A model generated the notes under the pieces. That model had not been told where the DNA came from, did not search any database, and saw only the letters and a program-made list of their open reading frames with translations. 64,000 nt of DNA from Microbispora siamensis (lineage in GTDB: Bacteria; Actinomycetota; Actinomycetes; Streptosporangiales; Streptosporangiaceae): positions 372,001 to 436,000 of the forward strand of contig NZ_BOOF01000004.1 of the NCBI RefSeq assembly GCF_016863095.1, in the 5' to 3' direction. Positions 53,439-63,594 of the stretch are shown piece by piece; the first letter of the stretch is position 1, and each line of letters starts with the position of its first letter. The translations under genes were made by a program, and so were the position numbers.

Positions 53439-53834
53439 TCACGCTTCGGGCAGGGCGGCGGCCAGGCCGTCGAGCACCTGCCGCAGCCCGTACGCGAAGA
53501 GCCTCTCGTTCTGGTCGGCACGGTGCGGTCCCTCGGCCTCCACCATGATCCGGATCAGCGTGGGGTGGGCGCCCGAGGCGATGATCGAGTCGCCGTACGC
53601 GCCCTGGGCGGCCAGCCACGTCTTCGCGTCGTAACCGGCGGCCCGCTGCGCGACCTCGTACGCCACCGAACCGTGCACGAAGATCTGGATCGTGCTCACG
53701 GCGGCCAGCATCGCGTCGGGGCCGAGGCCGAGCCCGTCGACCGCGCGCAGCCACGCCTCCAGCCAGCGCAGGCTGCCCGGGCCGAGACCGGGCCGCGCCG
53801 CCGCGGCGGCCGGAAACCAGGGACGGCGCAGCAT
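53439..53834 (-). pseudogene. TetR-family regulator missing its DNA-binding half
   Basis: 131 codons match only the C-terminal ligand domain of a TetR repressor (LRWLEAWLRAVDGLGLGPDA, HGSVAYEVAQRAAGYDAKTW, GLRQVLDGLAAALPEA). The helix-turn-helix, about 90 residues, is gone. The sequence joins at about 53840 to the broken oxygenase gene on the other strand. An ATG exists in PWF's neighbourhood but without a ribosome site. It converges closely with the SDR gene. Confidence 0.7.
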
Positions 53835-53849
53835 GAGCGCGCGCGAGAT

Positions 53850-54728
53850 CCGGCGGGGGTGCCCCCTCACCGGATTCGACGCGGGCGACGACGGGGTGAC
53901 CGTCACCACGCCGGCCGGGCGGATCCGGGCGGGCTGGCTGGCCGGGTGTGACGGCGGCCGGAGCATGGTCCTCCGCCCGCCGACAGGAGCGCGCCGATCA
54001 CCGCGGAGGAGATCGCCGACTGCCTGCGCCGGGTCGCGGGGATCGACCCGGGCATCGTCTCGGTGCGCACCGGCACCAGGTACACCGACGCCACCCGGCA
54101 GGCCGCCACCTATCGGGCGGGCCGGGTTCTGCTGGCGGGCGACGCCGCGCACATCCATTCGCCTGCGGGCGGACAGGGCCTCAACCTCGGCATCGGCGAC
54201 GCGATAAACCTCGGCTGGAAGCTCGCCGCCACCGTACGCGGATGGGCGCCCGAGGGGCTGCTCGACACCTATACCGAAGAACGCCATCCGGTCGGCGCAT
54301 GGGTGCAGGGCTGGAGCGACGCCCAGACCGCGCTCGGCCGTCCCGACGCCCGCACGGCGGCGCTGCGGGCCGTGGTCGCCGACCTGCTCGACACCGTGCC
54401 CGGCGCGACGTACGTGATGAAGCAGATCTCCGGTGTCGGGCGGCTGCGCGGCCGCGTGGCGCCCGATCTCGTGCTCGACGACGGCAGCCTCCTCGCGGGC
54501 CACTGCCGCACCGCCCGCTTCCTGCTCGTCACGCGGGACCCCGGGCTCGCCGCGCGCGCCGAGGGCTTCGCCGACCGTCTCACCGTGCTCCCAGGCCCGG
54601 ACATGCTCGTCCGCCCGGACGGGTACGTCGCGTGGGCCGGCGAGCCGCCCGCGGACCCGTTCACGCGGTGGCTCGGGCTGAAAGGGCTCGGGCTGAGAGG
54701 GCTCGGGCTGAAAGGGCTCGGTGGCTGA
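53850..54728 (+). pseudogene. Broken FAD-dependent aromatic monooxygenase
   Basis: Remnant of a PHBH/TfdB-type flavin monooxygenase. The N-terminal GxGxxG dinucleotide-binding region is absent. RIRAGWLAGCDGGRSMV (the DG motif) is in one frame. A block of about 80-100 residues is missing, and the remainder continues in another frame with ITAEEIADCLRRVAG, then the GD motif AGRVLLAGDAAHIHSPAGG and the thioredoxin-like C-terminal domain. It could not bind FAD properly. Together with the headless TetR gene it marks a deletion spanning a divergent promoter. Confidence 0.78.
54678..54722 (+). repeat. Three tandem 15-base repeats
   Basis: CTGAAAGGGCTCGGG, CTGAGAGGGCTCGGG and CTGAAAGGGCTCGGT follow one another at the very end of the monooxygenase frame, encoding LKGLG-LRGLG-LKGLG. 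Probably a slippage-derived minisatellite; no homologous tail is expected in this family. Confidence 0.85.
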
Positions 54729-54795
54729 GGGGCCTTGTCGCGCGGCCCGGGCGTGGGTGACGATGGCGCCTGAAGACGCGGAGAGTGAGGGCGCC

Positions 54796-56058
54796 GTGAC
54801 CAATCCATGGCTCGCGCTTGAGTCCGGGGCCGACGCGGCGGAGCGCACGGGTGAGCTGCGCCGCGCCCATGAGCGCTTCCTGTCGGCCGGGGCGATCGAC
54901 GGACCGGTACGTTCCCTCGTCGCCGACTCGTGGCGGCGCTCGGCCCGGGCCGTGGACCCGGACGCGCTCGCGCCGCTGGAACTCACCGACGCCGAACTCG
55001 AGGAGTATCGCAACGCGCACCCGCTGGCCCAGGTGCTGCCGCTGTTCCGCGACCTGCTGGGCGGCATCGCCGACGACGGGCGGCATCTGCTCGCGGTGTG
55101 CGACGCGGCCGGCCGGCTGCTGTGGGTCGAGGGGCATCGCGGGGCGCGGGCGCGGGCCGAGCGGATGAACTTCGTCGCCGGAGCCCGATGGGACGAGTCC
55201 CACGCGGGCACCAACGCCCCCGGCGTCGCGCTCGCGGTCGACCATCCGGTGCAGATCTTCGCGGCCGAGCACTTCGCCGTACCGGTGCAGCCGTGGACCT
55301 GCGCCGCCGCGCCGATCCACGACCCGCACACCGGCCGCCTGCTCGGCGCGGTCGACGTCACCGGTGGCGACAACCTGGCCAGCCCGTACAGCCTGGCCCT
55401 CGTGCAGGCGGCTGCCCGCGCCGCCGAGGCTCACCTCGCGACACTTCCGGCTCCGGCGCTCGCGCCCGCCGTGACGCTCACGGCCCTGGGCCGGGACGAC
55501 GCCGTGCTCAGCGAGGGCCCGCGCCGCATCAGGCTGGGCCCCAGGCACAGCGAGATCGTCGTGCTGCTGGCCTGCCATCCCGAGGGCCTGGGCAGCGACC
55601 AGCTCAGCGCGGAGCTGTACGGCGACCGCATGCTGAACCCCGTCACGCTCCGCGCGGAGCTGTCCCGGCTGCGTCATCGGCTCGGCCCGCTGCTCGACTC
55701 CCGTCCGTACCGGTTGCGGGTGCCGGTGCGGGCCGACTTCCAGGAGCTCGCCGAGCACCTGGCCGCCGCGGACGCCGGCGCCGCGCTGCGGGCCTATCGG
55801 GGGCCGCTCCTGCCCGGCTCCGACGCGCCCGGCGTCGTCTGGCAGCGCCGCCTGCTGGACGACGGCGTACGCGACCTGCTGGTGGCCCGGCGCGACCCCG
55901 CGCTGCTCGAACGGTGGACGCGCGCGCCGTGGGGGAGGGACGACATCGTCGCCTGGCAGGCGCTGCTGGCCGCGCTGCCCGCCGGATCCCCGGCCCGGGC
56001 GAGGGCCGCCCGGCGGGTGCGGGACCTCGACGCGGAGTACGGCCTGCCGTTCAGGTGA
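54796..56058 (+). CDS. GAF-domain transcriptional regulator
   Basis: A 420-residue regulator of a type common in actinobacteria beside aldehyde dehydrogenase/DUF779 genes. The N-terminal half is a sigma54-activator-like GAF domain (VADSWRRSARAVDPD, LLAVCDAAGRLLWVEGH, GTNAPGVALAVDHPVQIF). The C-terminal part has a winged-helix-like segment (RHSEIVVLLACHPEGLGSDQL, AELSRLRHRLG) and no AAA+ domain. GTG at 54796 is chosen over ATG 54763 because relatives begin (M)TNPWLALE. Its 3' end overlaps the convergent reductase by eight bases. Likely target: the aldehyde dehydrogenase at 58640. Confidence 0.85.
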   Translation: MTNPWLALESGADAAERTGELRRAHERFLSAGAIDGPVRSLVADSWRRSARAVDPDALAPLELTDAELEEYRNAHPLAQVLPLFRDLLGGIADDGRHLLAVCDAAGRLLWVEGHRGARARAERMNFVAGARWDESHAGTNAPGVALAVDHPVQIFAAEHFAVPVQPWTCAAAPIHDPHTGRLLGAVDVTGGDNLASPYSLALVQAAARAAEAHLATLPAPALAPAVTLTALGRDDAVLSEGPRRIRLGPRHSEIVVLLACHPEGLGSDQLSAELYGDRMLNPVTLRAELSRLRHRLGPLLDSRPYRLRVPVRADFQELAEHLAAADAGAALRAYRGPLLPGSDAPGVVWQRRLLDDGVRDLLVARRDPALLERWTRAPWGRDDIVAWQALLAALPAGSPARARAARRVRDLDAEYGLPFR

Positions 56059-57205
56059 GATTCGTGAGCCAGCGGAGGGCGACCGCCGCCGCCAGGCGGG
56101 GCGGCACGGTGCCCGCTCCGAGCCCCACGTCGACGAGCAGGTCGAACACCTCGGTGCGGCGCGCGGCGACGGCGATCGCCGCGTCAATGAAGCCGGGGGA
56201 GCGGGCGGCCAGGGCGAGCGCGTCGGTGGTGCGCAGGTGCCGCCCGAGCGCCCGGCGCAGCCCGCGCCGGTAGGCCCGCAGCGGGTCGTCCGGCGAACCG
56301 ATCGCCGCCTCGGCGGCCAGCCGCCCCGACAGCAGTGCGTAGTAGATGCCCTCGCCGGTCAGCGGGTTGACGAGGCTCGCCGCGTCGCCCGCCAGCAGCA
56401 CCCGGCCCGCCCCCGGCACCGGCCGCCCGCTCGACAGCGGCAGGTGATGGGCCCGCAGGTCGCGGACGGGTGACCTGATCTCGCCCAGCAGGGGCAGGAG
56501 CCGGGCCAGCCGCCCGTGCAGGATCTCGCGCCCCGGCCGGCCGTCTTCTCTCAGCATGGGCAGCAGCAGGCCGTAGCCGACGTTGGCCGTGCCGTCGCCC
56601 ACCGGGAACGACCAGGCATAGGCCGGCCAGGCCTCGCTCTGCATGACGATGACCTGCTCGTCGTCGTCCGGCGGCACGTCGGCGTACCCGCGCACCGCGA
56701 TGGCGGTGTGCCGGTCCGGGCTCGGCGGGACGCCGATCAGCCGCCGTACGGCCGAGTTGGCGCCGTCGGCGGCGACGACCGTGCGGGCGACCAGATGGCC
56801 GTCGATCACGACGTGCTCGCCGAGGGCGGTCAGCGTACGCACCCGGTGGCGGCGGACCTCCACGCCCCGCGCCCGCGCCGCCTCGACCAGCCGGGCGTCG
56901 AAGACCCGGCGGGGGACCACGTGGTTGGGCCGCGCGACGACGGCCGAGACGCGGGCTCCGCCGGGTGACGTCACCGACAGCCGCGGCGTCGGCCGGTGGT
57001 CGTCGAGCAGACCGGGCAGCCCGAGCAGCGCGAGCTCCTGCCGTGCGTGCGCCGCGATGCCGTCGCCGCAGGCCTTGTCGCGCGGGAAGGCCGCCCGGTC
57101 GAGCAGCAGCACCCGGCGCCCGGGGTCGAGCTGCCTGGCCCGCAGCGCGGCGGCCGAGCCCGCCGGCCCGGCGCCGACCACCACCAGGTCCCAGACGTCG
57201 CTCAC
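56051..57205 (-). CDS. Geranylgeranyl-reductase-family FAD oxidoreductase
   Basis: A 384-residue FAD protein. N-terminal DLVVVGAGPAGSAAALRARQ, then FPRDKACGDGIAAHA, the PxxKxCGxG box of the geranylgeranyl reductase family, and late GRVLLAGDAASLVNPLTGEGI with the GD motif. It may reduce prenyl chains of menaquinone or lipid, or act as a halogenase-like tailoring enzyme. GTG start two bases after the beta-lactamase-fold gene, so co-transcribed with it. Confidence 0.9.
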   Translation of the reverse strand: MSDVWDLVVVGAGPAGSAAALRARQLDPGRRVLLLDRAAFPRDKACGDGIAAHARQELALLGLPGLLDDHRPTPRLSVTSPGGARVSAVVARPNHVVPRRVFDARLVEAARARGVEVRRHRVRTLTALGEHVVIDGHLVARTVVAADGANSAVRRLIGVPPSPDRHTAIAVRGYADVPPDDDEQVIVMQSEAWPAYAWSFPVGDGTANVGYGLLLPMLREDGRPGREILHGRLARLLPLLGEIRSPVRDLRAHHLPLSSGRPVPGAGRVLLAGDAASLVNPLTGEGIYYALLSGRLAAEAAIGSPDDPLRAYRRGLRRALGRHLRTTDALALAARSPGFIDAAIAVAARRTEVFDLLVDVGLGAGTVPPRLAAAVALRWLTNLT

Positions 57206-57207
57206 AT

Positions 57208-58473
57208 TTACAGACCGTACGTGGAGAAGAGGTTGGTGGTGGGCCAGGACTTCACCGAGTTCGCGGCGGTGTGGAGAAGGGAGTCGATGTCCCCGTAGTT
57301 CAGCCCCGAGGCGTCGTCGCGCTGGTCGAACAGCACCACCCAGCTCAGCCCGTCGTAGCGCCGGACCATGAGCGTGGAGGTGCCGGCCAGCGATCCCGTG
57401 TGCCAGGTGTTGCGGCCCCCGGTGACCGGGCGGACCTGCCAGCCGAGGCCGTAGTACCAGCCGTCGGAGTTGATCCCGATCGACGGCTTGGCGAACGCCT
57501 TGGAGATCGACGCCGAGGTCAGCACGCCGGCCGCGTCGAAGAGGGTGGTGAACTTGGCCAGGTCGACGGCCGTGGCGAGCCATCCGCCGTGGGCGGCCAT
57601 GTTATCGAGGTTGAACCCGCCGTACGGGAAGGGCACCACGGAGTTGGAGGTGTCGATCACGCTCTTGCCGGTGTACTGGGAGAAGTACGGCACCTCGCCC
57701 GATTTGCGGAGGCTCTTCGCGGTCCTGCCGAGCACCATCCGCTTGATCTTGAGGGGCGTCAGTACCTTGCTCTGGACGTAGCTCGCGTACGAGACCCCAC
57801 TCGCCTTCTCGATGATCTTCTGCAGGAGGAGGTATCCGTAGTTCGAGTACGCGTACGTCGTCCCGGGGGCGTGGTCGAGCTTGAGGCCGGACGTGTGTTT
57901 GATGATCTGCGCCTGCGTGATCGGCAGCGGGACGCCGAGCGCCGTCGCGATGACCCGGTCCTTGAACATCGGGTCGCCCGAGATCTCGGAATCCCACCCG
58001 CCGAGGTGCTGCAGCAGGTGGGTCACGGTGACGTTGGCGAGGCGCGGGTCGGCGGTCGTGCTCAGCCCCAGCAGGGGCGCGACCTTGGCCGAGAGGCTGA
58101 GCTTGCCGTCCTGCGCCAGCTTCAAGACCGCGGCGGCGGTGACCGGCTTGCTCAGGCTCGCGACGCGGAACAGCGAGGTGGGCCCGGCCGCGAACGAGGT
58201 GTCCGCCGTCCAGTTGTAGCCCCGGGCGAGCACGAGCTTGCCCTTGCGGACCACGGCGAGGGACGCGTGCGGGATCGTCCGTGCCTGCATGAAGCGCTTC
58301 AGCGTGTCGTCGAAGGGCTTGAGCGACGTCGCGCTGCGGCCGGTGACGCTCCACACGCGGGCCGCCGCGCTCGCCGGGGACGCGGGCAGCCCGGCGGCCA
58401 GCCCGGCCGTCGCGCCGCCCGCCAGCAGGCGCAGGGCGGCCCTGCGGGAGACGGAAAACGTTTCCGAAGTCAT
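57208..58473 (-). CDS. Tat-exported serine hydrolase (beta-lactamase class C fold)
   Basis: A 421-residue penicillin-binding-protein-like hydrolase. The signal [20 protein letters not shown] has the twin-arginine motif and ends PASAAARV. Catalytic motifs are SLSKP (SxxK), YSNYG (YxN) and HTGSLAG. The family includes esterases, D-aminopeptidases and class C beta-lactamases; with this length and no lactamase context, an esterase or peptidase is as likely as antibiotic resistance. First gene of a two-gene operon with the reductase. Confidence 0.9.
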   Translation of the reverse strand: MTSETFSVSRRAALRLLAGGATAGLAAGLPASPASAAARVWSVTGRSATSLKPFDDTLKRFMQARTIPHASLAVVRKGKLVLARGYNWTADTSFAAGPTSLFRVASLSKPVTAAAVLKLAQDGKLSLSAKVAPLLGLSTTADPRLANVTVTHLLQHLGGWDSEISGDPMFKDRVIATALGVPLPITQAQIIKHTSGLKLDHAPGTTYAYSNYGYLLLQKIIEKASGVSYASYVQSKVLTPLKIKRMVLGRTAKSLRKSGEVPYFSQYTGKSVIDTSNSVVPFPYGGFNLDNMAAHGGWLATAVDLAKFTTLFDAAGVLTSASISKAFAKPSIGINSDGWYYGLGWQVRPVTGGRNTWHTGSLAGTSTLMVRRYDGLSWVVLFDQRDDASGLNYGDIDSLLHTAANSVKSWPTTNLFSTYGL

Positions 58474-58639
58474 GTCGCGTGATTTTAGGGGAGATTTGAC
58501 CGTTCATGACCGCTGCTTTGACGGTGCCGCCCTGAGGCTGTGTGCGAAACGTCTGGAACATGGACGCAACGTGTCGGCAACGTGCCCGCGACTAACGTCC
58601 GGGGCGTCAGACCCACACCCTGTCCGGGAGGTCCATCTC

Positions 58640-60162
<1,523 letters not shown>

Positions 60163-60163
<1 letters not shown>

Positions 60164-60543
60164 TGCCCGAGGTGTCCCGCGTGGACCTCACCCCCGCGGC
60201 CGCCGACCTCATCCGGCGGCTGCGGGCGGCCCACGGCCCGCTGATGTTCCACCAGTCCGGCGGCTGCTGCGACGGCAGCGCCCCCATGTGCTACCTGGAG
60301 GGCGAGTTCCGCACCGGCTCCTCCGACGTGCTGCTCGCCTCGCTGACCGTCGAGGGCGTCGACGAGCCGGTCACGTTCTGGATGTCGGCGAGCCAGTTCG
60401 AGCGCTGGCGGCACACCCACCTGACCGTGGACGTCGTCCCCGGCCGGGGCAGCGGCTTCTCCCTTGAGGCGCCCGAGGGCGTGCGTTTCCTGATCCGTTC
60501 CCGCCTGCTCACCGACGCCGAACGCGCCGTCCTCGACGGCTGA
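60163..60543 (+). CDS. DUF779 protein
   Basis: A 126-residue protein of the DUF779 family, almost always encoded right after an ExaC-like aldehyde dehydrogenase, as here with one shared base. The cysteine-rich HQSGGCCDGSAPMCYLEGEF (near residue 30) and PVTFWMSASQFERWRHTHLT are family hallmarks. The cysteines suggest metal or redox function; the role is unknown but tied to the dehydrogenase. Confidence 0.93.
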
Positions 60544-60675
60544 CCGGCCTCTCGAAGAGAGCTCCTCCCGGCATTGGTCGCCTCCGTCACTCATTGACGT
60601 GACAATGTGACGGTAAGTAATGTGCCCGCTGTAGTGGTGCAAGGTGGCGAGCGGGCCGGGAGGGGTACGGTGAGC

Positions 60676-61347
60676 ATGCGGCTGATCAGGGGAGGAGCGG
60701 TGATCAGCATGCCCGTCGACTCGCCGAATCCTCTGGCCGGGGCCGTGCTGTCCATACTCGTGGCGGCGCGGGAGCTGAGTCTGCCAGTGACCGAGGCTCA
60801 CCTGGTGGGGCTGCTTTATCTCACCGACGTCGCCGCCGTCGAGGCGGGGCATCCACCGATCACCGGGGCCACCTGGCGCCTCGGGCGCCGCGGTCCCTAT
60901 GACCCCGCCCTTACGCGGGCCCAGGACTATGTGGTGGAGAGCGAGCTCGCGGAGCGCGGAGACGACGAATCCGCTGACCCGGAGGCGGGCGCGTTGTCCT
61001 TGACCATGGAAGTGGACGATCCTCTGGACCCTGACGCCATGAGATTCGTCCGCACGGTCGTGGCCCTGCACGGGGGAAAGGACACCGCTGTGCTTCGGAC
61101 CGTGGTGGACGCGACCGTGCCGGTCGTCGAGGCGCAGGCGGGCGGAGAGTCGGGCGTCCTGCTCGACCTCAGCCGGGCACGGCGGCGCAGGCAGGCCACG
61201 GCGCTGCTCGCGCGAGCGAGGGCGAGGCGTGTGTCGATGCCTCCCGAGCACGGCGACCCCGGTGCCGGTGCGATCCTCAAGGAGGAGTTCCTGCAGACGC
61301 GAGACGCTCTGCGCCGCGCTAACGCGAAGGCCCTGGACGACCGGTGA
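60676..61347 (+). CDS. Probable Panacea-type antitoxin
   Basis: A 223-residue acidic protein. Its N-terminal half resembles the Panacea/SocA-like antitoxin domain: ILVAARELSLPVTEAHLVGLLYLTDVAAVE is split by the characteristic turn, followed by ITGATWRLGRRGPYDP, equivalent to the ITGDTYxAxxxGPV core. The C-terminal half is arginine- and glutamate-rich. The start is uncertain (GTG 60607, GTG 60670, ATG 60676 or ATG 60709); GGGAGGGG favours 60670-60676. It overlaps the following PemK-like gene by ATGA, the usual order of antitoxin then toxin. Confidence 0.65.
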   Translation: MRLIRGGAVISMPVDSPNPLAGAVLSILVAARELSLPVTEAHLVGLLYLTDVAAVEAGHPPITGATWRLGRRGPYDPALTRAQDYVVESELAERGDDESADPEAGALSLTMEVDDPLDPDAMRFVRTVVALHGGKDTAVLRTVVDATVPVVEAQAGGESGVLLDLSRARRRRQATALLARARARRVSMPPEHGDPGAGAILKEEFLQTRDALRRANAKALDDR

Positions 61348-61715
61348 AGTCGTTCGTTCGGAAGGGTGGTGTCTACTACGTCTCCGACAGATCGCTCACG
61401 ATGCCGCCCAACGACCAGCGCAATCTTCACTCTCGGCGACCGGTCGTCGTCCTGAGTGGTGACGCGAAGAACCAGCAGTCGGACTGGGATTTGATCTACG
61501 TTGCGCCGTTGTCGACGGCCACGACCCTCAAAACCGAGTACTGCGTCAAGCTCGCCCAGGGGATCGCCAACCTGCCCAGTAAGTGCTGGGTGCGCACCGT
61601 CTGCGCACAGCCCTTTCTCAAGGAGGAGCTCGGCGACTATCTGGGGCAACTGCCACCGCAGTTGGTGGCACTGATCGAGGACAACCTGTTCGCCTACCTT
61701 GGCCTCGTCGACTGA
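61344..61715 (+). CDS. PemK/MazF-like toxin
   Basis: A 123-residue protein of the MazF/PemK/CcdB-like fold. It shows RRPVVVLSGDAKNQQSDWDL, IYVAPLSTATTLKTEYCVKL and SKCWVRTVCAQPFLKEEL, matching the beta-barrel strands and the S/T-x-x-RTV...QP core of PemK ribonucleases. The arginine before TV is the usual catalytic or RNA-binding residue. It is coupled to the upstream Panacea-like gene by a four-base overlap and followed by a terminator, forming a compact two-gene module. Confidence 0.78.
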   Translation: MKSFVRKGGVYYVSDRSLTMPPNDQRNLHSRRPVVVLSGDAKNQQSDWDLIYVAPLSTATTLKTEYCVKLAQGIANLPSKCWVRTVCAQPFLKEELGDYLGQLPPQLVALIEDNLFAYLGLVD

Positions 61716-61723
61716 GGGCGAGA

Positions 61724-61753
61724 GGAGGCCGCGGCGGGGTGGCCGCGGCCTCC
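61724..61753. terminator. Bidirectional terminator
   Basis: An 11-bp perfect stem (GGAGGCCGCGG) with an 8-base loop between the toxin stop and the convergent pectate lyase stop. Confidence 0.82.
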
Positions 61754-61794
61754 GGGACTTCACAGGGACGTGCCGGTACCTGTGGGTTCTGGAA

Positions 61795-63324
61795 CTAGAT
61801 CTTGCCGGTGCCCGCGTTGGCGAGGACGTTCGCCTTCACGCCGCTGGGGTTGTCCACCGTGTACGAGTACGGGATGGAGGCGACGCGGCCGGAGGTCTGC
61901 GGCGTGCCGGAGTTCACGAAGTAGTTGTTGCGGGCGACGATCGACCCGCCCGGCGACGAGCCCTCGGCGGTGTGGGTGGGCTCGGCGATGTTCTCGAAGT
62001 AGTTGCCCTCGACGAGCACCCCGGCGCCGCAGGTGGAGGCGATGCCGTAGCTGTAGTCGGTGTAGGACGGGTCCTTGTAGTAGTAGTTGTTGAACACGTG
62101 GACCGGGTTGCCGAAGCGCACCCGCGGGTTGCGCTGGGCGCAGGTCTGGAACGCGTTGTGGTGGTACGTCACGCGCAGGTGCCCGGAGTCCTCGGAGCTG
62201 TTGCCGTCGCTGTGGCCGACGAGCGAGCACTTGACGTGGTCGTGCAGCTTGCTCCAGGAGACGGTGACGTAGTCGGAGCCGTGCGTGATGTCCAGCAGGC
62301 CGTCGTAGTAGTCCGTGCCGTGGCTGGTGTCGCTCGACAGGTCGTTGTGGTCGAGCCACACGCGCTTGGCGTTGTCGAGGTGGATCGCGTCGCCGTTGCC
62401 GTTGCCGGCCTGGACCTTCGAGATCTTCATGTTGCGCACGATGACGTTGCTGACGTCACGGATGTTCAGGCCGCAGCCGGTCAGCCCGGAGTTCGCGCCG
62501 ACGCCGAGGACGGTGGTGTTGCCGCCCACCCGGACGTCCTCGGAGCAGGTGAAGTTGCCGTTCACCTGGACGATCTTCGCGGCGTCGCCCTTCACGGCGG
62601 TGGTGAGCGCGGTCAGGGAGGTGACCGTCGTCGTGGCGCCGCCTGCGCCGCCGGTCGTGCCGCCGCCCTGGGTCGCCCAGCCGATCAGCCCGGTGGTGGG
62701 CGGGGTGGTCGGGCCGCCCGTGGGCGTGGTGCTCGGCGTGGGCGACGGGCTTCTCGTCGGCGTGACAGTGGGGGTGGCCGTGGGCGTGCCGCTCGGGGTC
62801 GAGCCGGTCGGCTGGAGGGTCCACTGCTTGGTGGACACCGAGTCGCAGGAGTTCTGTTGCACCAGGGCACCCGAGGAGGTGGAGTTGTCCTTGGTGTTCA
62901 GGCACTTGTCGCTGTTGGCGTTGACCACCTGGTAGTTCGAGCCCGAGGCGGTGAGCTCCCAGGTCTGGGAGGACGCTCCGGTGCACGACTCCTGCTGGAC
63001 GGCCTTGCCCGCGGAGGTGGAGGCCCCGGCGACCCCGGCGCACTTGCCGCTGTTGCCGGCGGCCAGGCGGAAGCCGCTGCCCTGGGACGAGAGGTTCCAG
63101 GTCTGGTTGCTCGCGCCGTTGCAACTGGAAACCGTGAGCTGCACGCCGTCGGAGGTGCTGCTGCCCGGAACGGTGAGGCACAGACCGCTGGCGCCGTTCA
63201 CGATCCGGTAGGCGCCGGCACTCGGCGCCGCGTTGGAGACGCCGACGAACACGCCGCCGACCAGGGCGGCGACCCCGGCGAGGGTGCCGATCACCCCGAC
63301 TCCGGTTCTGGTTCTGGTTCTCAA
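61795..63324 (-). CDS. Secreted pectate lyase (PL1) with ricin-type lectin domain
   Basis: A 509-residue exported enzyme that cleaves pectate by beta-elimination. I start it at TTG 63324, eight bases after AAGGAG; it gives a signal peptide ending GVSNAAPSA. Residues about 35-160 are a ricin-B-type beta-trefoil with three repeats (QTWNLSSQG, QTWELTASG, KQWTLQPTG). A Ser/Thr/Pro linker (TPTRSPSPTPSTTP) follows. From about 210 comes the PL1 beta-helix with calcium and catalytic regions WLDHNDLSSD, DGLLDITHGSDYVTVSWSKL and HHNAFQTCAQRNPRVRFG. It binds and degrades plant cell wall. A strong palindrome lies upstream. Confidence 0.92.
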   Translation of the reverse strand: MRTRTRTGVGVIGTLAGVAALVGGVFVGVSNAAPSAGAYRIVNGASGLCLTVPGSSTSDGVQLTVSSCNGASNQTWNLSSQGSGFRLAAGNSGKCAGVAGASTSAGKAVQQESCTGASSQTWELTASGSNYQVVNANSDKCLNTKDNSTSSGALVQQNSCDSVSTKQWTLQPTGSTPSGTPTATPTVTPTRSPSPTPSTTPTGGPTTPPTTGLIGWATQGGGTTGGAGGATTTVTSLTALTTAVKGDAAKIVQVNGNFTCSEDVRVGGNTTVLGVGANSGLTGCGLNIRDVSNVIVRNMKISKVQAGNGNGDAIHLDNAKRVWLDHNDLSSDTSHGTDYYDGLLDITHGSDYVTVSWSKLHDHVKCSLVGHSDGNSSEDSGHLRVTYHHNAFQTCAQRNPRVRFGNPVHVFNNYYYKDPSYTDYSYGIASTCGAGVLVEGNYFENIAEPTHTAEGSSPGGSIVARNNYFVNSGTPQTSGRVASIPYSYTVDNPSGVKANVLANAGTGKI

Positions 63325-63397
63325 AGCCGAGCTCCTTGCATGTCGTGCAGGACCCCTGACCGAGGGGGTGACTCCTGGTCCCGCGAAGGGGGGGCGT

Positions 63398-63422
63398 TCA
63401 TGAATGCGAACAGCATTCATGA
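63398..63422. promoter_or_regulatory. Palindrome upstream of the pectate lyase
   Basis: TCATGAATGC-n5-GCATTCATGA, perfect 10-bp arms, 74 bases before the lyase start. The placement and symmetry suggest a dedicated repressor site; no regulator gene is adjacent. Confidence 0.65.
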
Positions 63423-63594
63423 GGAGGAACAACACGCATCAAATTACGGACCTGTTAAGCGCCGGTCAACGGATTCGCGCGGTGCGGGTTTCGAGCCGCC
63501 TCGTCGCTCACCCCGGTTGGGCAGGTGGAGGCGGACGGCGGTCCTCTGAGATCATCGTGAAACGTTCACGCCGGATCGCGGGGAAGGATGGCGA

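Noticed and set aside
53948-54760. Alternative arginine-rich plus-strand frame across the broken monooxygenase
   Set aside because: No conserved motif; the flavin GD motif and thioredoxin-like end lie in other frames.
57208-58473. Calling the exported serine hydrolase a beta-lactamase resistance gene
   Set aside because: SxxK/YxN/HTG motifs are shared with esterases and peptidases; context gives no support for resistance.
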